NCBI GenBank assembly: GCA_947574505.1
Contig: CANPJW010000005.1
Location: 29,366-93,365 of the forward strand
Length of the DNA stretch: 64,000 nucleotides
Origin: an uncultured Bacteroides sp.
GTDB lineage: Bacteria > Bacteroidota > Bacteroidia > Bacteroidales > Bacteroidaceae
Reading direction: 5' to 3'
Below are positions 8,659 to 17,816 of the stretch, one piece after another (positions within the stretch are counted from its first letter, which is position 1; every line of letters starts with the position of its first letter). Below the pieces are notes generated by a model. It worked only from the letters and a program-made list of their open reading frames with translations, ran no database searches and was not told the origin of the DNA. The position numbers were made by a program, and so were the translations under genes.

Positions 8659-9855
8659 TTACTTATTCAGAATAGCCAGAGTATCGCTGGCAATCATCAG
8701 CTCTTCATCAGTTGGGATAACAGCTACTGTCACTTTGGAGTCATCGGCAGAAATAATAGCTTCTTCTCCACGAACCTTGTTCTTTTCAAGGTCAATCTTC
8801 ACACCCATGAATTCCAAACCTTCACAAACTTCAGAACGGCAATTGGCTTGATTTTCACCTACACCGCCAGTGAACAGGATGATGTCTACACCACCTAGAG
8901 CGGCAGCATATGCACCAATATATTTCTTGATGCGGTAGAAATACATCTTTTCAGCCAAAATAGCTTTCGGATTTCCGGCGGCAACAGCGGCTTCCAGTTC
9001 GCGCATATCGCTGGATACACCTGAAACGCCTAATACACCACTTTTCTTGTTTAGTAAGTTGGATACGCCGGTTGCATTTAATCCTTCTTTTTCCATGATG
9101 AAAGTAACGGCGCCTGCATCGATGTCACCACTACGAGTTCCCATTACAAGACCTTCCAATGGGGTCAGCCCCATACTGGTGTCTATACATTTACCATCTT
9201 TGATAGCTGAAATGGAACCACCGTTACCGATGTGGCAAGTGATAATTTTCTTTCCTTTCGGATCAACGCCAAGGAATTCGCATACACGTTGTGAAACATA
9301 GCGATGAGAAGTTCCATGGAAGCCATAACGGCGCACACCGTATTTTTCATATAGTTCGTATGGAATGGCATACATATATGCATAGTCGGGCATTGTTTGA
9401 TGGAATGCCGTATCAAATACACCTACTTGGGGAACGTTGGGCAGAATGGCAGAAACAGCATTCACACCTTTCAGGTTAGCCGGGTTATGAAGCGGGGCTA
9501 AATCGTTGCAAGCGATAAAAGCATCCAGTACTTCTTTATTCAGCAATACGGATTCGCTGAAACGTTCTCCGCCATGTACCATACGGTGACCTACTGCGTT
9601 GATTTCATCCAATGACTTGATTGCGCCATATTCTGGGCTCACCAATGTATTCAGAATGAACTCGATACCTGCGGTATGTTCTGGGATGTCTTTTTCTAAT
9701 ATTTTCTTTTCACCGTTGGGCAAAGTCAGTTTCAGGAAAGAGCCTACCAAGCCGATTTTTTCTATACCGCCCTGTGCCAGGACTTCTTTGGTAGTCATAT
9801 CAAATAATTTATATTTAATAGAAGAACTACCGCAATTGAGCACTAATATTTTCAT
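8659..9855 (-). CDS. ackA: Acetate kinase
   Basis: A 398-residue enzyme that makes ATP and acetate from acetyl phosphate. The start at 9855 (MKILVLNCGSSSIKYKLF) is chosen over an upstream in-frame start, because it begins exactly at the conserved acetokinase motif. A second signature, FHGTSHRYVSQR, and the ATP-site FTGGVGEN region are present. It lies 25 bp downstream of pta in the same operon. Together they form the main substrate-level ATP yield of Bacteroides mixed-acid fermentation. Confidence 0.97.
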   Translation of the reverse strand: MKILVLNCGSSSIKYKLFDMTTKEVLAQGGIEKIGLVGSFLKLTLPNGEKKILEKDIPEHTAGIEFILNTLVSPEYGAIKSLDEINAVGHRMVHGGERFSESVLLNKEVLDAFIACNDLAPLHNPANLKGVNAVSAILPNVPQVGVFDTAFHQTMPDYAYMYAIPYELYEKYGVRRYGFHGTSHRYVSQRVCEFLGVDPKGKKIITCHIGNGGSISAIKDGKCIDTSMGLTPLEGLVMGTRSGDIDAGAVTFIMEKEGLNATGVSNLLNKKSGVLGVSGVSSDMRELEAAVAAGNPKAILAEKMYFYRIKKYIGAYAAALGGVDIILFTGGVGENQANCRSEVCEGLEFMGVKIDLEKNKVRGEEAIISADDSKVTVAVIPTDEELMIASDTLAILNK

Positions 9856-9880
9856 GATGTTGTTGTTTTTTGGAGAATGA

Positions 9881-10894
9881 TTATTTGTTTTCTTTAGCGG
9901 CAATTGCTTGATTGGCAGTAATGGCAATCATCTTATAAACATCGTCGATAGAGCAACCGCGTGACAGGTCATTCACCGGACGAGCGATACCTTGCAGGAT
10001 CGGGCCGATAGCGGTAGCGTGTCCCAGACGTTCTACTAATTTATAAGAAATATTACCTACTTCCAGACAAGGAACAACCAGTACGTTTGCCTTACCTGCA
10101 ATTTCTGATCCCGGGGCTTTGCTTGCACCGATGTGCGGAACCAAAGCTGCATCAGCTTGCAGTTCACCGTCAATCTTCAAATCGGGAGCCATTTCCTTAG
10201 CGATTGCCAAAGCTTCCACCACTTTATCTACCACTTCATGTTTGGCAGAACCCTTGGTTGAAAAACTTAACATAGCTACGCGAGGATCAATTCCGGCAAC
10301 AGCCTTGGCGGTCTGAGCGGTACAAACTGCAATTTGAGCCAGTTGGTTGGCATCCGGTACCGGGGTTACAGCAACGTCACCCATTACGATTACACCGTTA
10401 TTTCCGTATTCGGGAGCATGAGTCAGCAACAGCATGGCACCGGATACGCAAGTGATACCCGGAGTAGTCTTGATAATCTGTAAAGCGGGACGAAGTACGT
10501 TACCTGTTGTGTTGCGTGCGCCGGCCAACTGTCCGTCGGCATCACCAGCCTTGATAATGAGACATCCTAGATACAGCGGATCGACAACCAGTTTGCGGGC
10601 CTCTTCGATGGTCATACCTTTTTTCTTGCGGAGTTCGCACAGCAATTGTGCATACTCTTCTTTTTTCGGGTGGTCTGTGGGATCGATAATAGTGGCTTTA
10701 CCGATGTTCCCTAACCCCCATTGTTTAGCCAGGCTCATGATTTCATCGGGGTTTCCCAATAAAATAAGGTCGGCAACACCGTCTGTCAATATTTGGTTGG
10801 CAGCTTTTAAAGTACGTTCTTCAGTTCCTTCCGGAAGAACAATGCGCTGTTTGTTTGCTTTCGCGCGCTCAACGATTTGAGAAATTAAATCCAT
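9881..10894 (-). CDS. pta: Phosphate acetyltransferase
   Basis: A 337-residue single-domain enzyme that converts acetyl-CoA and phosphate to acetyl phosphate. It begins MDLISQIVERAKANKQRIV, followed by LPEGTEERTLKAA, and contains the family signatures GARNTTGNVLRPALQ and KVNVLVVP-like NVLVVPCLEVGNI. It is the short form without the N-terminal DRTGG/CobQ-like regulatory part found in enterobacterial Pta. It heads the pta-ackA operon. An 18-22 bp perfect palindrome overlaps its presumed -7 promoter element. Confidence 0.96.
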   Translation of the reverse strand: MDLISQIVERAKANKQRIVLPEGTEERTLKAANQILTDGVADLILLGNPDEIMSLAKQWGLGNIGKATIIDPTDHPKKEEYAQLLCELRKKKGMTIEEARKLVVDPLYLGCLIIKAGDADGQLAGARNTTGNVLRPALQIIKTTPGITCVSGAMLLLTHAPEYGNNGVIVMGDVAVTPVPDANQLAQIAVCTAQTAKAVAGIDPRVAMLSFSTKGSAKHEVVDKVVEALAIAKEMAPDLKIDGELQADAALVPHIGASKAPGSEIAGKANVLVVPCLEVGNISYKLVERLGHATAIGPILQGIARPVNDLSRGCSIDDVYKMIAITANQAIAAKENK

Positions 10895-10944
10895 GATAAT
10901 ATATTAATTATGTACGTTCTAAAGACGAGTGTTGTTTTTCACGA

Positions 10945-10983
10945 TGCAAAATTAGCTAATTTTGCAATATCTACATTGCAAAA
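10945..10983 (-). promoter_or_regulatory. pta-ackA promoter region with perfect palindromic operator
   Basis: TGCAAAATTAGCTAATTTTGCA (10945-10966) is, in two halves of 11 bases, a perfect 22-bp palindrome. It contains a TAATTTTG -7 element for pta on the minus strand at 10947-10954 and the mirror copy on the plus strand. Immediately upstream, TTTTGCAAT (10960-10968) and ATTGCAAAA (10975-10983) form a second inverted repeat. Such symmetry over a promoter suggests binding of a dimeric regulator. The regulator is unknown. Confidence 0.5.
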
Positions 10984-11096
10984 TCAATATTATTTTTGGT
11001 TTAAAGTATGCTAAAAGTGTATGTTATTGAACACCAAACGGGATGTTTCCTTAACTTTGCGCAGTTTTCAATAAGTATTTAATAAATTTATAAGGT

Positions 11097-11450
11097 ATGA
11101 TTCGTCAGTGCGCCATTTTATTTGGCTGTTTGGCTTTGGGTGAATTGATTGTTTTTTTGACGGGTATCAAGCTGCCGTCCAGTATTATAGGAATGCTGTT
11201 ACTCACCCTTTTTCTCAAATTGGGTTGGATAAAACTGCAATGGGTGCAGGGGCTGTCCGATTTCTTGGTTGCTAATCTGGGCTTTTTCTTCGTTCCGCCC
11301 GGTGTGGCACTGATGCTTTATTTTGATGTCATTGAAGCACAGTTTTGGCCGATAGTAATTGCGACAGTGGTCAGTACGGTTTTGGTACTGGTCGTAACAG
11401 GATGGGTTCACCAATTAGTTAGAAAATCAAATGGAATATTTAGAAAATAA
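11097..11450 (+). CDS. LrgA/CidA family membrane protein
   Basis: A 117-residue protein with four hydrophobic segments and the family pattern IKLPSSIIGMLLLTLFL followed by FFVPPGVALM. LrgA/CidA proteins are holin-like inner membrane proteins. In Gram-positive bacteria they affect autolysis, and in plants the fused homologue moves glycolate and glycerate. The stop overlaps the LrgB-like gene by 20 bp, so the two products are made together. A TAACTTTG box at 11052-11059 may be the -7 element. The lrg names are by family only. Confidence 0.85.
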   Translation: MIRQCAILFGCLALGELIVFLTGIKLPSSIIGMLLLTLFLKLGWIKLQWVQGLSDFLVANLGFFFVPPGVALMLYFDVIEAQFWPIVIATVVSTVLVLVVTGWVHQLVRKSNGIFRK

Positions 11451-12126
11451 GTTCTTTTTGCTGGCATTCACCTTCGGGGTGTTTTTTTTGTCACGTGTCT
11501 TGCAGAAAAAGACTGGATGGGTGGTGTTAAACCCGATCCTGCTTACCATTGCCGTGTTGATTCTGTTTTTGAAATTTACCGGTATCAGTTATGAAACATA
11601 TAATGAAGGAGGTCACCTGATTGAATTTTGGTTGAAACCAGCGGTGGTAGCGTTGGGCGTGCCACTTTATTTGCAGTTGGAGATGATAAAGAAACAGTTG
11701 CTTCCTATTGTCATTTCACAGTTGGCAGGTTGTTTGGTGGGATTGGTGGCCGTGGTGGTCATTGCCAAATTGCTGGGAGCCACTCCGGAGATTATTTGTT
11801 CATTGGCTCCTAAATCTGTGACTACTCCTATCGCTATGGAGGTTTCGAAAGCCACGGGAGGAATTCCGTCTTTGACGGCCGCTGTTGTGGTGGTAGTCGG
11901 TCTGTTCGGGGCGGTGTTCGGCTTCAAGGTACTTCGGGTAGGTCATGTGGGGAGTCCTATTGCGCAAGGTCTTTCTATGGGTACGGCTACTCATGCGGTA
12001 GGTACTTCTACAGCAATGGAAATCAGTGGGAAATATGGAGCATACGCTAGTCTGGGATTGACTTTGAACGGAATTATGACAGCGATTTTCACACCGACAA
12101 TTCTTAGATTATTAGGTGTGATTTAA
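11431..12126 (+). CDS. LrgB/CidB family membrane protein
   Basis: A 231-residue integral membrane protein of the LrgB family. It has about six hydrophobic segments and the conserved stretch APKSVTTPIAMEV, followed by GTATHAVGTSTAME near the C-terminus. The partner LrgA-like gene overlaps its start by 20 bp. The pair may form a transporter for small organic acids or act in membrane/murein control. The lrgAB pair is common in Bacteroidetes, and its physiological role there is not settled. Confidence 0.88.
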   Translation: MEYLENKFFLLAFTFGVFFLSRVLQKKTGWVVLNPILLTIAVLILFLKFTGISYETYNEGGHLIEFWLKPAVVALGVPLYLQLEMIKKQLLPIVISQLAGCLVGLVAVVVIAKLLGATPEIICSLAPKSVTTPIAMEVSKATGGIPSLTAAVVVVVGLFGAVFGFKVLRVGHVGSPIAQGLSMGTATHAVGTSTAMEISGKYGAYASLGLTLNGIMTAIFTPTILRLLGVI

Positions 12127-12349
12127 CAAAAAAGCTGTTATCTTTGTTATATATAGAAAATCATCACAGATTATAGAGGATTGATTTGATTTTCAATAGG
12201 TATGGTCATTGGGGTGAGCATTGCTTATAAAAAGTCTATCCGCATTTAGTAGTAACAGAGCATTCTTACAGCAGTCTGATAACTATTGTCACTTTGAATG
12301 AAATGAAGATTCTGTGATTTGTGGTGAGAAAACAAGCAACCCATATTTT

Positions 12350-13252
12350 ATGATAGAATTTAAAGATATAACTTTAGCGGATAAAGACTTGATACAGTCC
12401 TTTACCTTAGGCAGTTTGCGTCGTAATTGCGACTTGTCGTTTGCCAATCTGTGTAGTTGGATTTTCCTGTACCAGACTAAATATGCCGTGATGGATAATT
12501 ACCTGTTGCTGCGTTTCTATGCGGGAGAAGAATTGGCCTACATGATGCCCGTCGGAACTGGAGATGTGAAACCAGTTCTTGAAGCATTGATAAAGGATGC
12601 TGAAGAGATGGGGGCAAAATTGCGTATGCTGGGGGTATGCGTGGGGATGAAAGCGGACATAGAGGCGGCGATGCCCGGACGTTTCACTTTTACAGAAGAC
12701 CGGGATTACTTTGATTATATCTACTTGCGTACTGACCTGGCAACCTTGAAAGGAAAGAAGTTTCAAGCCAAACGTAATCATATCAACAAGTTCAAGAAGC
12801 AGTATCCTGATTATGAATACAAACCGTTGACTCCAGATCTGGTTCCCGAATGTTTGAAGCTGGAAGAGGAATGGTGTCGTGCCAATAACTGCGAGGAACA
12901 ATTGGCATTGGGGGCAGAACGTAAGTCCATGACATATGCCTTGAACCATATGGAGGCGTTGGGTTTGACGGGCGGCGTGCTTCATGTCAACGGGAAGATT
13001 GCCGCTTTTACATACGGTGCTCCCATCAATCATGAAACATGGGATACTTGTGTTGAAAAGGCGGATACGGGAATAGAAGGGTCGTATGCCATGATTAACT
13101 ATGAATATGCAAATCATATCGACGAACAATATATATATGTAAACCGCGAGGAAGACCTTGGTCTGGAAGGTTTGCGCAAAGCAAAACTTTCTTATCAGCC
13201 CGTTATTTTACTCGAGAAATGTATAGCAGAGCTCAATGACCACAAAGGATGA
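12350..13252 (+). CDS. DUF2156 (phosphatidylglycerol lysyltransferase C-terminal-like) protein
   Basis: A 300-residue soluble protein made of the DUF2156 / LPG_synthase_C acyltransferase fold, a double GNAT-like domain. In MprF this domain moves an aminoacyl group from tRNA to a lipid. Visible blocks are SFANLCSWIF near the start, then KRNHINKFKKQYP and LEGLRKAKLSYQP near the end, which are typical of the stand-alone Bacteroidetes family. There is no MprF membrane half. The ATG at 12350 is preferred to an in-frame GTG at 12314. The stop overlaps the next GNAT gene by 17 bp, so the two are coupled. Substrate unknown. Confidence 0.78.
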   Translation: MIEFKDITLADKDLIQSFTLGSLRRNCDLSFANLCSWIFLYQTKYAVMDNYLLLRFYAGEELAYMMPVGTGDVKPVLEALIKDAEEMGAKLRMLGVCVGMKADIEAAMPGRFTFTEDRDYFDYIYLRTDLATLKGKKFQAKRNHINKFKKQYPDYEYKPLTPDLVPECLKLEEEWCRANNCEEQLALGAERKSMTYALNHMEALGLTGGVLHVNGKIAAFTYGAPINHETWDTCVEKADTGIEGSYAMINYEYANHIDEQYIYVNREEDLGLEGLRKAKLSYQPVILLEKCIAELNDHKG

Positions 13253-14246
13253 AGTGAAAACATTATGGAAACTCTGCTTCAATGATAGCGATGAGTTTAC
13301 CGACTTATATTTCAAGATGAGATATAAGGATGAAGTGAACAGGGTGATTCGTGAAGACGGAAAGATTATTTCCGCATTGCAGATGATACCTTATCCTATG
13401 ACTTTTTGTGATGAGGTGATTTCTACTTCGTATATATCGGGTGCTTGTACGCATCCGGATTACAGGAAGCATGGAGCCATGAAACGCCTACTGAAGGAAA
13501 CACATCGGTGTATGTATGAAGATGGAGTTTTGCTGGCTTCGTTGATTCCTGCAGAGGAATGGTTGTTCGGTTATTATGCCAGGTCGGGATATGCTCCAGT
13601 TTTTGGGTATGCGGTTGAGCAGGTAAGGGTAGACAGATTATGCCCTGCGCCCGGTTGCCGGATAGAAGTATGCGAATTTCCCGGTGTGGAACATTATCAT
13701 TATTTTGATTCCCGTATGCATGGACGCAGGAGTTGCATTCAGCATCCTAAAGAAGATTTTCTGGTTATTATGGCCGATTTAAAACTGGGTAATGGCAAAT
13801 TGCTGGTTGCCTGGGAAGCGGATAAAATAGTGGGGATGGCATTTACGGTAATGGGGGATGATACATTATATATAAAGGAATTGCTGGCAGATACGGATGC
13901 GGTGCAGGATACTTTATTGTATGAAGCGGCCCATATATATAAGGTACAGCGTATGGATTATTTCATTCCGTCGTCTGCTGATACTTTGTTTTTGGGGATG
14001 GCAAGAGTTATTCGTGCAGAGGAGTTGTTGAAGGTTTTCGCCCATAAGTATCCGGCATCCGAACTTTATATACATATTGAGGGAGATGAAGCGATTCAGG
14101 AGAATAACGGCTATTATACGGTACGGGATGGTTTCTGCTTTCGTGAGAGAGTACCGGAAAAAAAATATCACACTTATACGTTGGATGGTTTTACCCGGTT
14201 GTTACTGGAAGCGGAGCATCCTTATATGAGTTTGATGCTGAATTGA
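13236..14246 (+). CDS. GNAT family N-acetyltransferase (Eis-like layout)
   Basis: A 336-residue protein. Residues about 1-150 form a GNAT domain with the acetyl-CoA loop THPDYRKHGAMKRL. The remainder looks like a second GNAT half followed by a sterol-carrier-like C-terminal part, the layout of the Acetyltransf_9/Eis group. It overlaps the upstream DUF2156 gene by 17 bp. That suggests the two acyltransferases work on related substrates or are simply coexpressed. Acceptor substrate unknown. Confidence 0.8.
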   Translation: MTTKDEVKTLWKLCFNDSDEFTDLYFKMRYKDEVNRVIREDGKIISALQMIPYPMTFCDEVISTSYISGACTHPDYRKHGAMKRLLKETHRCMYEDGVLLASLIPAEEWLFGYYARSGYAPVFGYAVEQVRVDRLCPAPGCRIEVCEFPGVEHYHYFDSRMHGRRSCIQHPKEDFLVIMADLKLGNGKLLVAWEADKIVGMAFTVMGDDTLYIKELLADTDAVQDTLLYEAAHIYKVQRMDYFIPSSADTLFLGMARVIRAEELLKVFAHKYPASELYIHIEGDEAIQENNGYYTVRDGFCFRERVPEKKYHTYTLDGFTRLLLEAEHPYMSLMLN

Positions 14247-14323
14247 TCTTTATTACTGGTTGCCTAGGTTGAATTTCTATGTTTAAGATTGATAATCAGT
14301 GGAGTAAAAATCCGGATAGGTTA

Positions 14324-15088
14324 TTAGTCTTCTTTTGTCAGAATACGTTCCAGCTCTTCGGCAGTCAGTCTGAGATGGAATTGTCCTTTATAAGCCACGG
14401 ATATGCCACCTGTTTCTTCTGAAACGATAATGGCCAATGCATCTGTTTCCTGCGATACGCCCATGGCAGCCCGATGCCTTAATCCCAATTCTTTAGGGAT
14501 ATTCAAATCGTGAGATACCGGGAGAATACAACCGGCTGCTTCTATCCGTTTATGGCGGATAATCATGGCTCCGTCATGTAATGGACTGTTTTTGAAGAAA
14601 ATATTTTCTATCAGTCGTTGGTTCACATTGGCGTTGATAATTTCTCCTGTACGGATGATGTCATTCAGAGGTACACTTTTTTCGATGACAATCAGTGCCC
14701 CCACCTTCCCTTTGCTCATGCTCATACAGGCAAGTACAATCGGCATAATATCCGCTTTTTCCGTCTTTTCCTGCTTGTTTCCCGTCAGGAAGCGGAAAAA
14801 ACGTCCCAACTGTTTATGCGAGCCCAGTGTGACAAGGAACCGGCGTATATCATCCTGAAAAAGAATAATCAGGGCTAGGACACCTACACTGACCAATTTA
14901 TCGAAGATAGACCCTAGCAGTTTCATTTCCAAAACCTGAGATACAATCAGCCAGATACCTATAAATACCAGGATACCGATGAAGATATTGATAGAACCCG
15001 AATCTTTCATCAGACGGTAAGTCTGATAAAGCAGATAGGCTACCAGCAGGATATCGATGAGGTCTTTTATACTAAAATCAATAAACAT
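14324..15088 (-). CDS. cdaA: Diadenylate cyclase (CdaA type)
   Basis: A 254-residue membrane protein with three N-terminal transmembrane segments and a cytoplasmic DisA_N domain. The catalytic motifs are DGA (D172-G-A) and RHR in GLRHRAAMGVSQ. It condenses two ATP into cyclic di-AMP, which controls potassium, turgor and cell-wall balance. In Firmicutes cdaA is followed by cdaR and glmM. Here it follows folP with a 31-bp gap on the minus strand, the order usual for Bacteroidetes. No CdaR-like gene is present. Confidence 0.92.
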   Translation of the reverse strand: MFIDFSIKDLIDILLVAYLLYQTYRLMKDSGSINIFIGILVFIGIWLIVSQVLEMKLLGSIFDKLVSVGVLALIILFQDDIRRFLVTLGSHKQLGRFFRFLTGNKQEKTEKADIMPIVLACMSMSKGKVGALIVIEKSVPLNDIIRTGEIINANVNQRLIENIFFKNSPLHDGAMIIRHKRIEAAGCILPVSHDLNIPKELGLRHRAAMGVSQETDALAIIVSEETGGISVAYKGQFHLRLTAEELERILTKED

Positions 15089-15119
15089 CTTTCTAGAATT
15101 AAAAATTGAAAATTAAGAA

Positions 15120-15977
15120 TTAAAAGGCAGCGGAGTCTTTCATCTTCTGTACTATCTTCACGGTTTCTACAGCAGCTTTTACATCGTGCACTCTGAGAAT
15201 ATCCGCTCCTTTTAGTAGGGAAATGGTATCCAGCACTGTTGTTCCGTTCAAGGCATCATCAGGGGTTCCGCCTAGTAGCTTGTAAATCATTGATTTACGT
15301 GATATGCCGACCAGTAACGGTAGTTCGAACAGGCTGAATTCTTCCAAATGATTCATCAACTGGTAATTATGTTCCACTGTTTTTCCGAAACCGAAACCAG
15401 GATCCAGAATAATATCTTTTACTCCTAAGTCGCGTAATTTCTGTACTTTTTCCGAGAAATAGAGAAAGACTTCTTTCAACAGATTGTCATAATGCGGATT
15501 CATTTGCATATTTTGCGGCGTGCCTTGCATATGCATAATAATATAAGGTACTCCCAGCCTGGCAATCATGTCGAACATCTGCGGGTCCATTTCTCCGGCG
15601 GCAATGTCATTGATGATTGCCACTCCGTACTCCTCTACACACATCCGGGCTACATCCGCACGGAAAGTGTCCACGGACACCACACAACCGGGATGATAGC
15701 GATTGATGATTTCCAGTCCGGTACGCAGACGGCGCATCTCTTCTTCGGGGCTGATGTGCTCGGCATTGGGACGTGAGGAATAGGCACCTATATCAATGAT
15801 GGAAGCTCCTTCTTCTATTATTTGGGAGGTACGGTTGATAATATCTTTTTCCGTTTGCTGCCGGCTGCCGGCATAGAAAGAATCGGGTGTCACATTCAGG
15901 ATTCCCATTACTTGCGGATGGGAGAGATCCATCAGTTTCCCATTAACATTAATATATTTGACGGTTTTGGTTTCCAT
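15120..15977 (-). CDS. folP: Dihydropteroate synthase
   Basis: A 285-residue folate pathway enzyme joining p-aminobenzoate to dihydropterin pyrophosphate; it is the sulfonamide target. The pterin-binding signatures are GILNVTPDSFYAGSR near residue 25 and IDIGAYSSRP near residue 60. DPGFGFGKT and ISRKSMIYKL follow in the expected order. It is cotranscribed with cdaA downstream. A TACTTTTG box on the minus strand at 16005-16012 may be the promoter -7 element. Nothing odd is seen in the active-site loops. Confidence 0.95.
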   Translation of the reverse strand: METKTVKYINVNGKLMDLSHPQVMGILNVTPDSFYAGSRQQTEKDIINRTSQIIEEGASIIDIGAYSSRPNAEHISPEEEMRRLRTGLEIINRYHPGCVVSVDTFRADVARMCVEEYGVAIINDIAAGEMDPQMFDMIARLGVPYIIMHMQGTPQNMQMNPHYDNLLKEVFLYFSEKVQKLRDLGVKDIILDPGFGFGKTVEHNYQLMNHLEEFSLFELPLLVGISRKSMIYKLLGGTPDDALNGTTVLDTISLLKGADILRVHDVKAAVETVKIVQKMKDSAAF

Positions 15978-16095
15978 TGTTTACGGCTTGTCATTTAGGT
16001 CGTACAAAAGTACGCACAATTCTTGAGTTTTTGTTATTTCATGAACTATTTTTCAGTTATCTTTGTTGCAACTTAATTTAAAAGCAAAGCGAAAG

Positions 16096-17394
16096 ATGGA
16101 TATTTCAGCTTTATATAAGTGTTTTACGGAATGCGGCAAGGTAACTACCGACAGCCGTAACTGCCCTGAGGGCTCTATGTTCATAGCTCTGAAAGGGGAA
16201 ACATTCAATGGAAATGCATACGCGCTTCAGGCGCTGGAAAAAGGTTGCCAGTATGCCGTAGTAGATGAAAAAGAATATGCCGCCGATGGGCATCCGCGTA
16301 TCTTGTTAGTAGACGATTGCTTGAAAGCATTGCAGGAACTGGCTAATTATCACCGGCATAAAATGGGTACCCGAATCATCGGCATCACGGGAACCAATGG
16401 GAAGACTACTACCAAGGAATTGATAGCCTCAGTGCTGCAAAAAAGATATGAAGTGCTTTATACACAGGGTAACTTGAATAACCATATCGGTGTTCCTCTG
16501 ACTTTGCTGAGGCTGACTCCCGAGCATGAACTGGCTGTCATCGAGATGGGAGCGAACCATCCGGGTGAAATCAAGGCACTGACCCGTATTGTAGAACCGG
16601 ATTACGGTATGATCACTAATGTGGGTAAGGCGCATTTGGAAGGCTTCGGGTCTTTTGAAGGGGTCATCAAGACTAAAGGTGAGTTGTATGAGCATCTGCG
16701 TTACAATGGCAAGCATATTATTTTCATAGACAAGGACAATGAGTATCTCACAGCTATCTCTCAGGGCCTTACCCGTATTTGTTATGGTATGGAAGGAGGA
16801 GAGGGACTTTATATCAGCGGCAAGCTGGGCGCTTGTGCTCCGTTTCTTTCGTTTGAGTGGGAACACGAGGGACAGAAGTTCGAGGTGAATACCCACCTTA
16901 TCGGCAGTTATAACATGAAGAATGCATTGGCCGCCATTACGGTGGGCCGGTTCTTCAGTGTACCGTCCCGGCAGATTTGTGAGGCACTGGAGGCATATGT
17001 TCCTCATAATAACCGTTCGCAATTGACAGAAACCACGGATAATAAACTGATAGTTGATGCATACAATGCGAATCCTACCAGTATGATGGCGGCTTTGGAG
17101 AATTTCCGGTTGATGAATGTCGCTCATAAAATGGTTATTCTGGGTGATATGAAAGAACTGGGAGAAACCAGTCATGAGGAACATCAGAAGATTGCGGATT
17201 ATCTGGATGAATGTAAATTTGACCGGGTACTTTTGGCAGGAGAGGAGTTTGGCAAAGTGATTCCGTCCTTTGAACATTTTAAAGATGTGGTTGCATTGAA
17301 AGAGTCGTTGGAAAGATATAAGCCGAAAGGATATTATATTCTGATTAAAGGTTCCAACAGTATGAAGTTGAGCCAGCTTCAGGAAATATTATAG
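16096..17394 (+). CDS. murF: UDP-N-acetylmuramoyl-tripeptide--D-alanyl-D-alanine ligase
   Basis: A 432-residue Mur ligase that adds D-Ala-D-Ala to the peptidoglycan precursor in the cytoplasm. The start at 16096 (MDISALYKCF) is preferred to an upstream in-frame TTG. The ATP-binding loop GITGTNGKTTTKEL has K103. The family markers GNLNNHIGVPLTLL, EMGANHPGEI and VDAYNANPTSM follow in order. It stands alone, outside the dcw cluster, which is common for murF in Bacteroides. A TATCTTTG box at 16058-16065 may be its -7 element. A palindrome array follows about 100 bp after the stop. Confidence 0.95.
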   Translation: MDISALYKCFTECGKVTTDSRNCPEGSMFIALKGETFNGNAYALQALEKGCQYAVVDEKEYAADGHPRILLVDDCLKALQELANYHRHKMGTRIIGITGTNGKTTTKELIASVLQKRYEVLYTQGNLNNHIGVPLTLLRLTPEHELAVIEMGANHPGEIKALTRIVEPDYGMITNVGKAHLEGFGSFEGVIKTKGELYEHLRYNGKHIIFIDKDNEYLTAISQGLTRICYGMEGGEGLYISGKLGACAPFLSFEWEHEGQKFEVNTHLIGSYNMKNALAAITVGRFFSVPSRQICEALEAYVPHNNRSQLTETTDNKLIVDAYNANPTSMMAALENFRLMNVAHKMVILGDMKELGETSHEEHQKIADYLDECKFDRVLLAGEEFGKVIPSFEHFKDVVALKESLERYKPKGYYILIKGSNSMKLSQLQEIL

Positions 17395-17493
17395 TTAACC
17401 GGTTGGCAGTTTCATTCACAGTAGGAGGATGAATGTGTCAAAAGTCCAAAGTAACTATTAAATGTGCTGTTTGCACCTGTATAGGTATATTGT

Positions 17494-17574
17494 CCCACCT
17501 GGGTGGAACTGCTATTTCACAAAGGTGGAACTACGCTCTCACCAGGGTGAAATGCCCATTTCATCCGGGTGGGA
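17494..17574. repeat. Four-unit CACC/GGGTG palindrome array, 22-bp period (array B)
   Basis: This lies in the 422-bp gap between murF and the BNR_4 gene. Four imperfect palindromes occur: CCCACCTGGGTGG centred at 17500, TTTCACaaaGGTGGAA at 17522.5, TCTCACCAGGGTGAAA at 17544.5 and TTTCATCCGGGTGGGA at 17566.5. Centres are 22 bp apart, about two helical turns. The rest of the gap is AT-rich, with a TACTTTTG box at 17787-17794 that may serve the next gene. Confidence 0.7.
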
Positions 17575-17816
17575 TTTCTATATATACTGCATGGAAACAT
17601 GAATGGCAAAGATCCTTTGGGGAATGATCCTTCACATAGTCTGCCTCTATGGTAAATGTAATCATAGAATCTTTCTTCTTTATTATTTCTCTGAATTTTT
17701 CTTTAAAATAGATATAATAATCGGTTTTGACCGTTTTCTGACTCCTTCCTGCCGAATTATTATCCCGTGTTATTACAGAAATCAGTTACTTTTGCAATGT
17801 TATCAATAGAATTGCT

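Noticed and set aside
12407..13129. 240-residue minus-strand open frame
   Set aside because: Antisense to the DUF2156 gene; composition is Cys, His and Phe rich as expected for a shadow frame.
17494..17574. CRISPR array
   Set aside because: Units are short, imperfect palindromes with a 22-bp period and no constant repeat with unique spacers; no cas genes are present.
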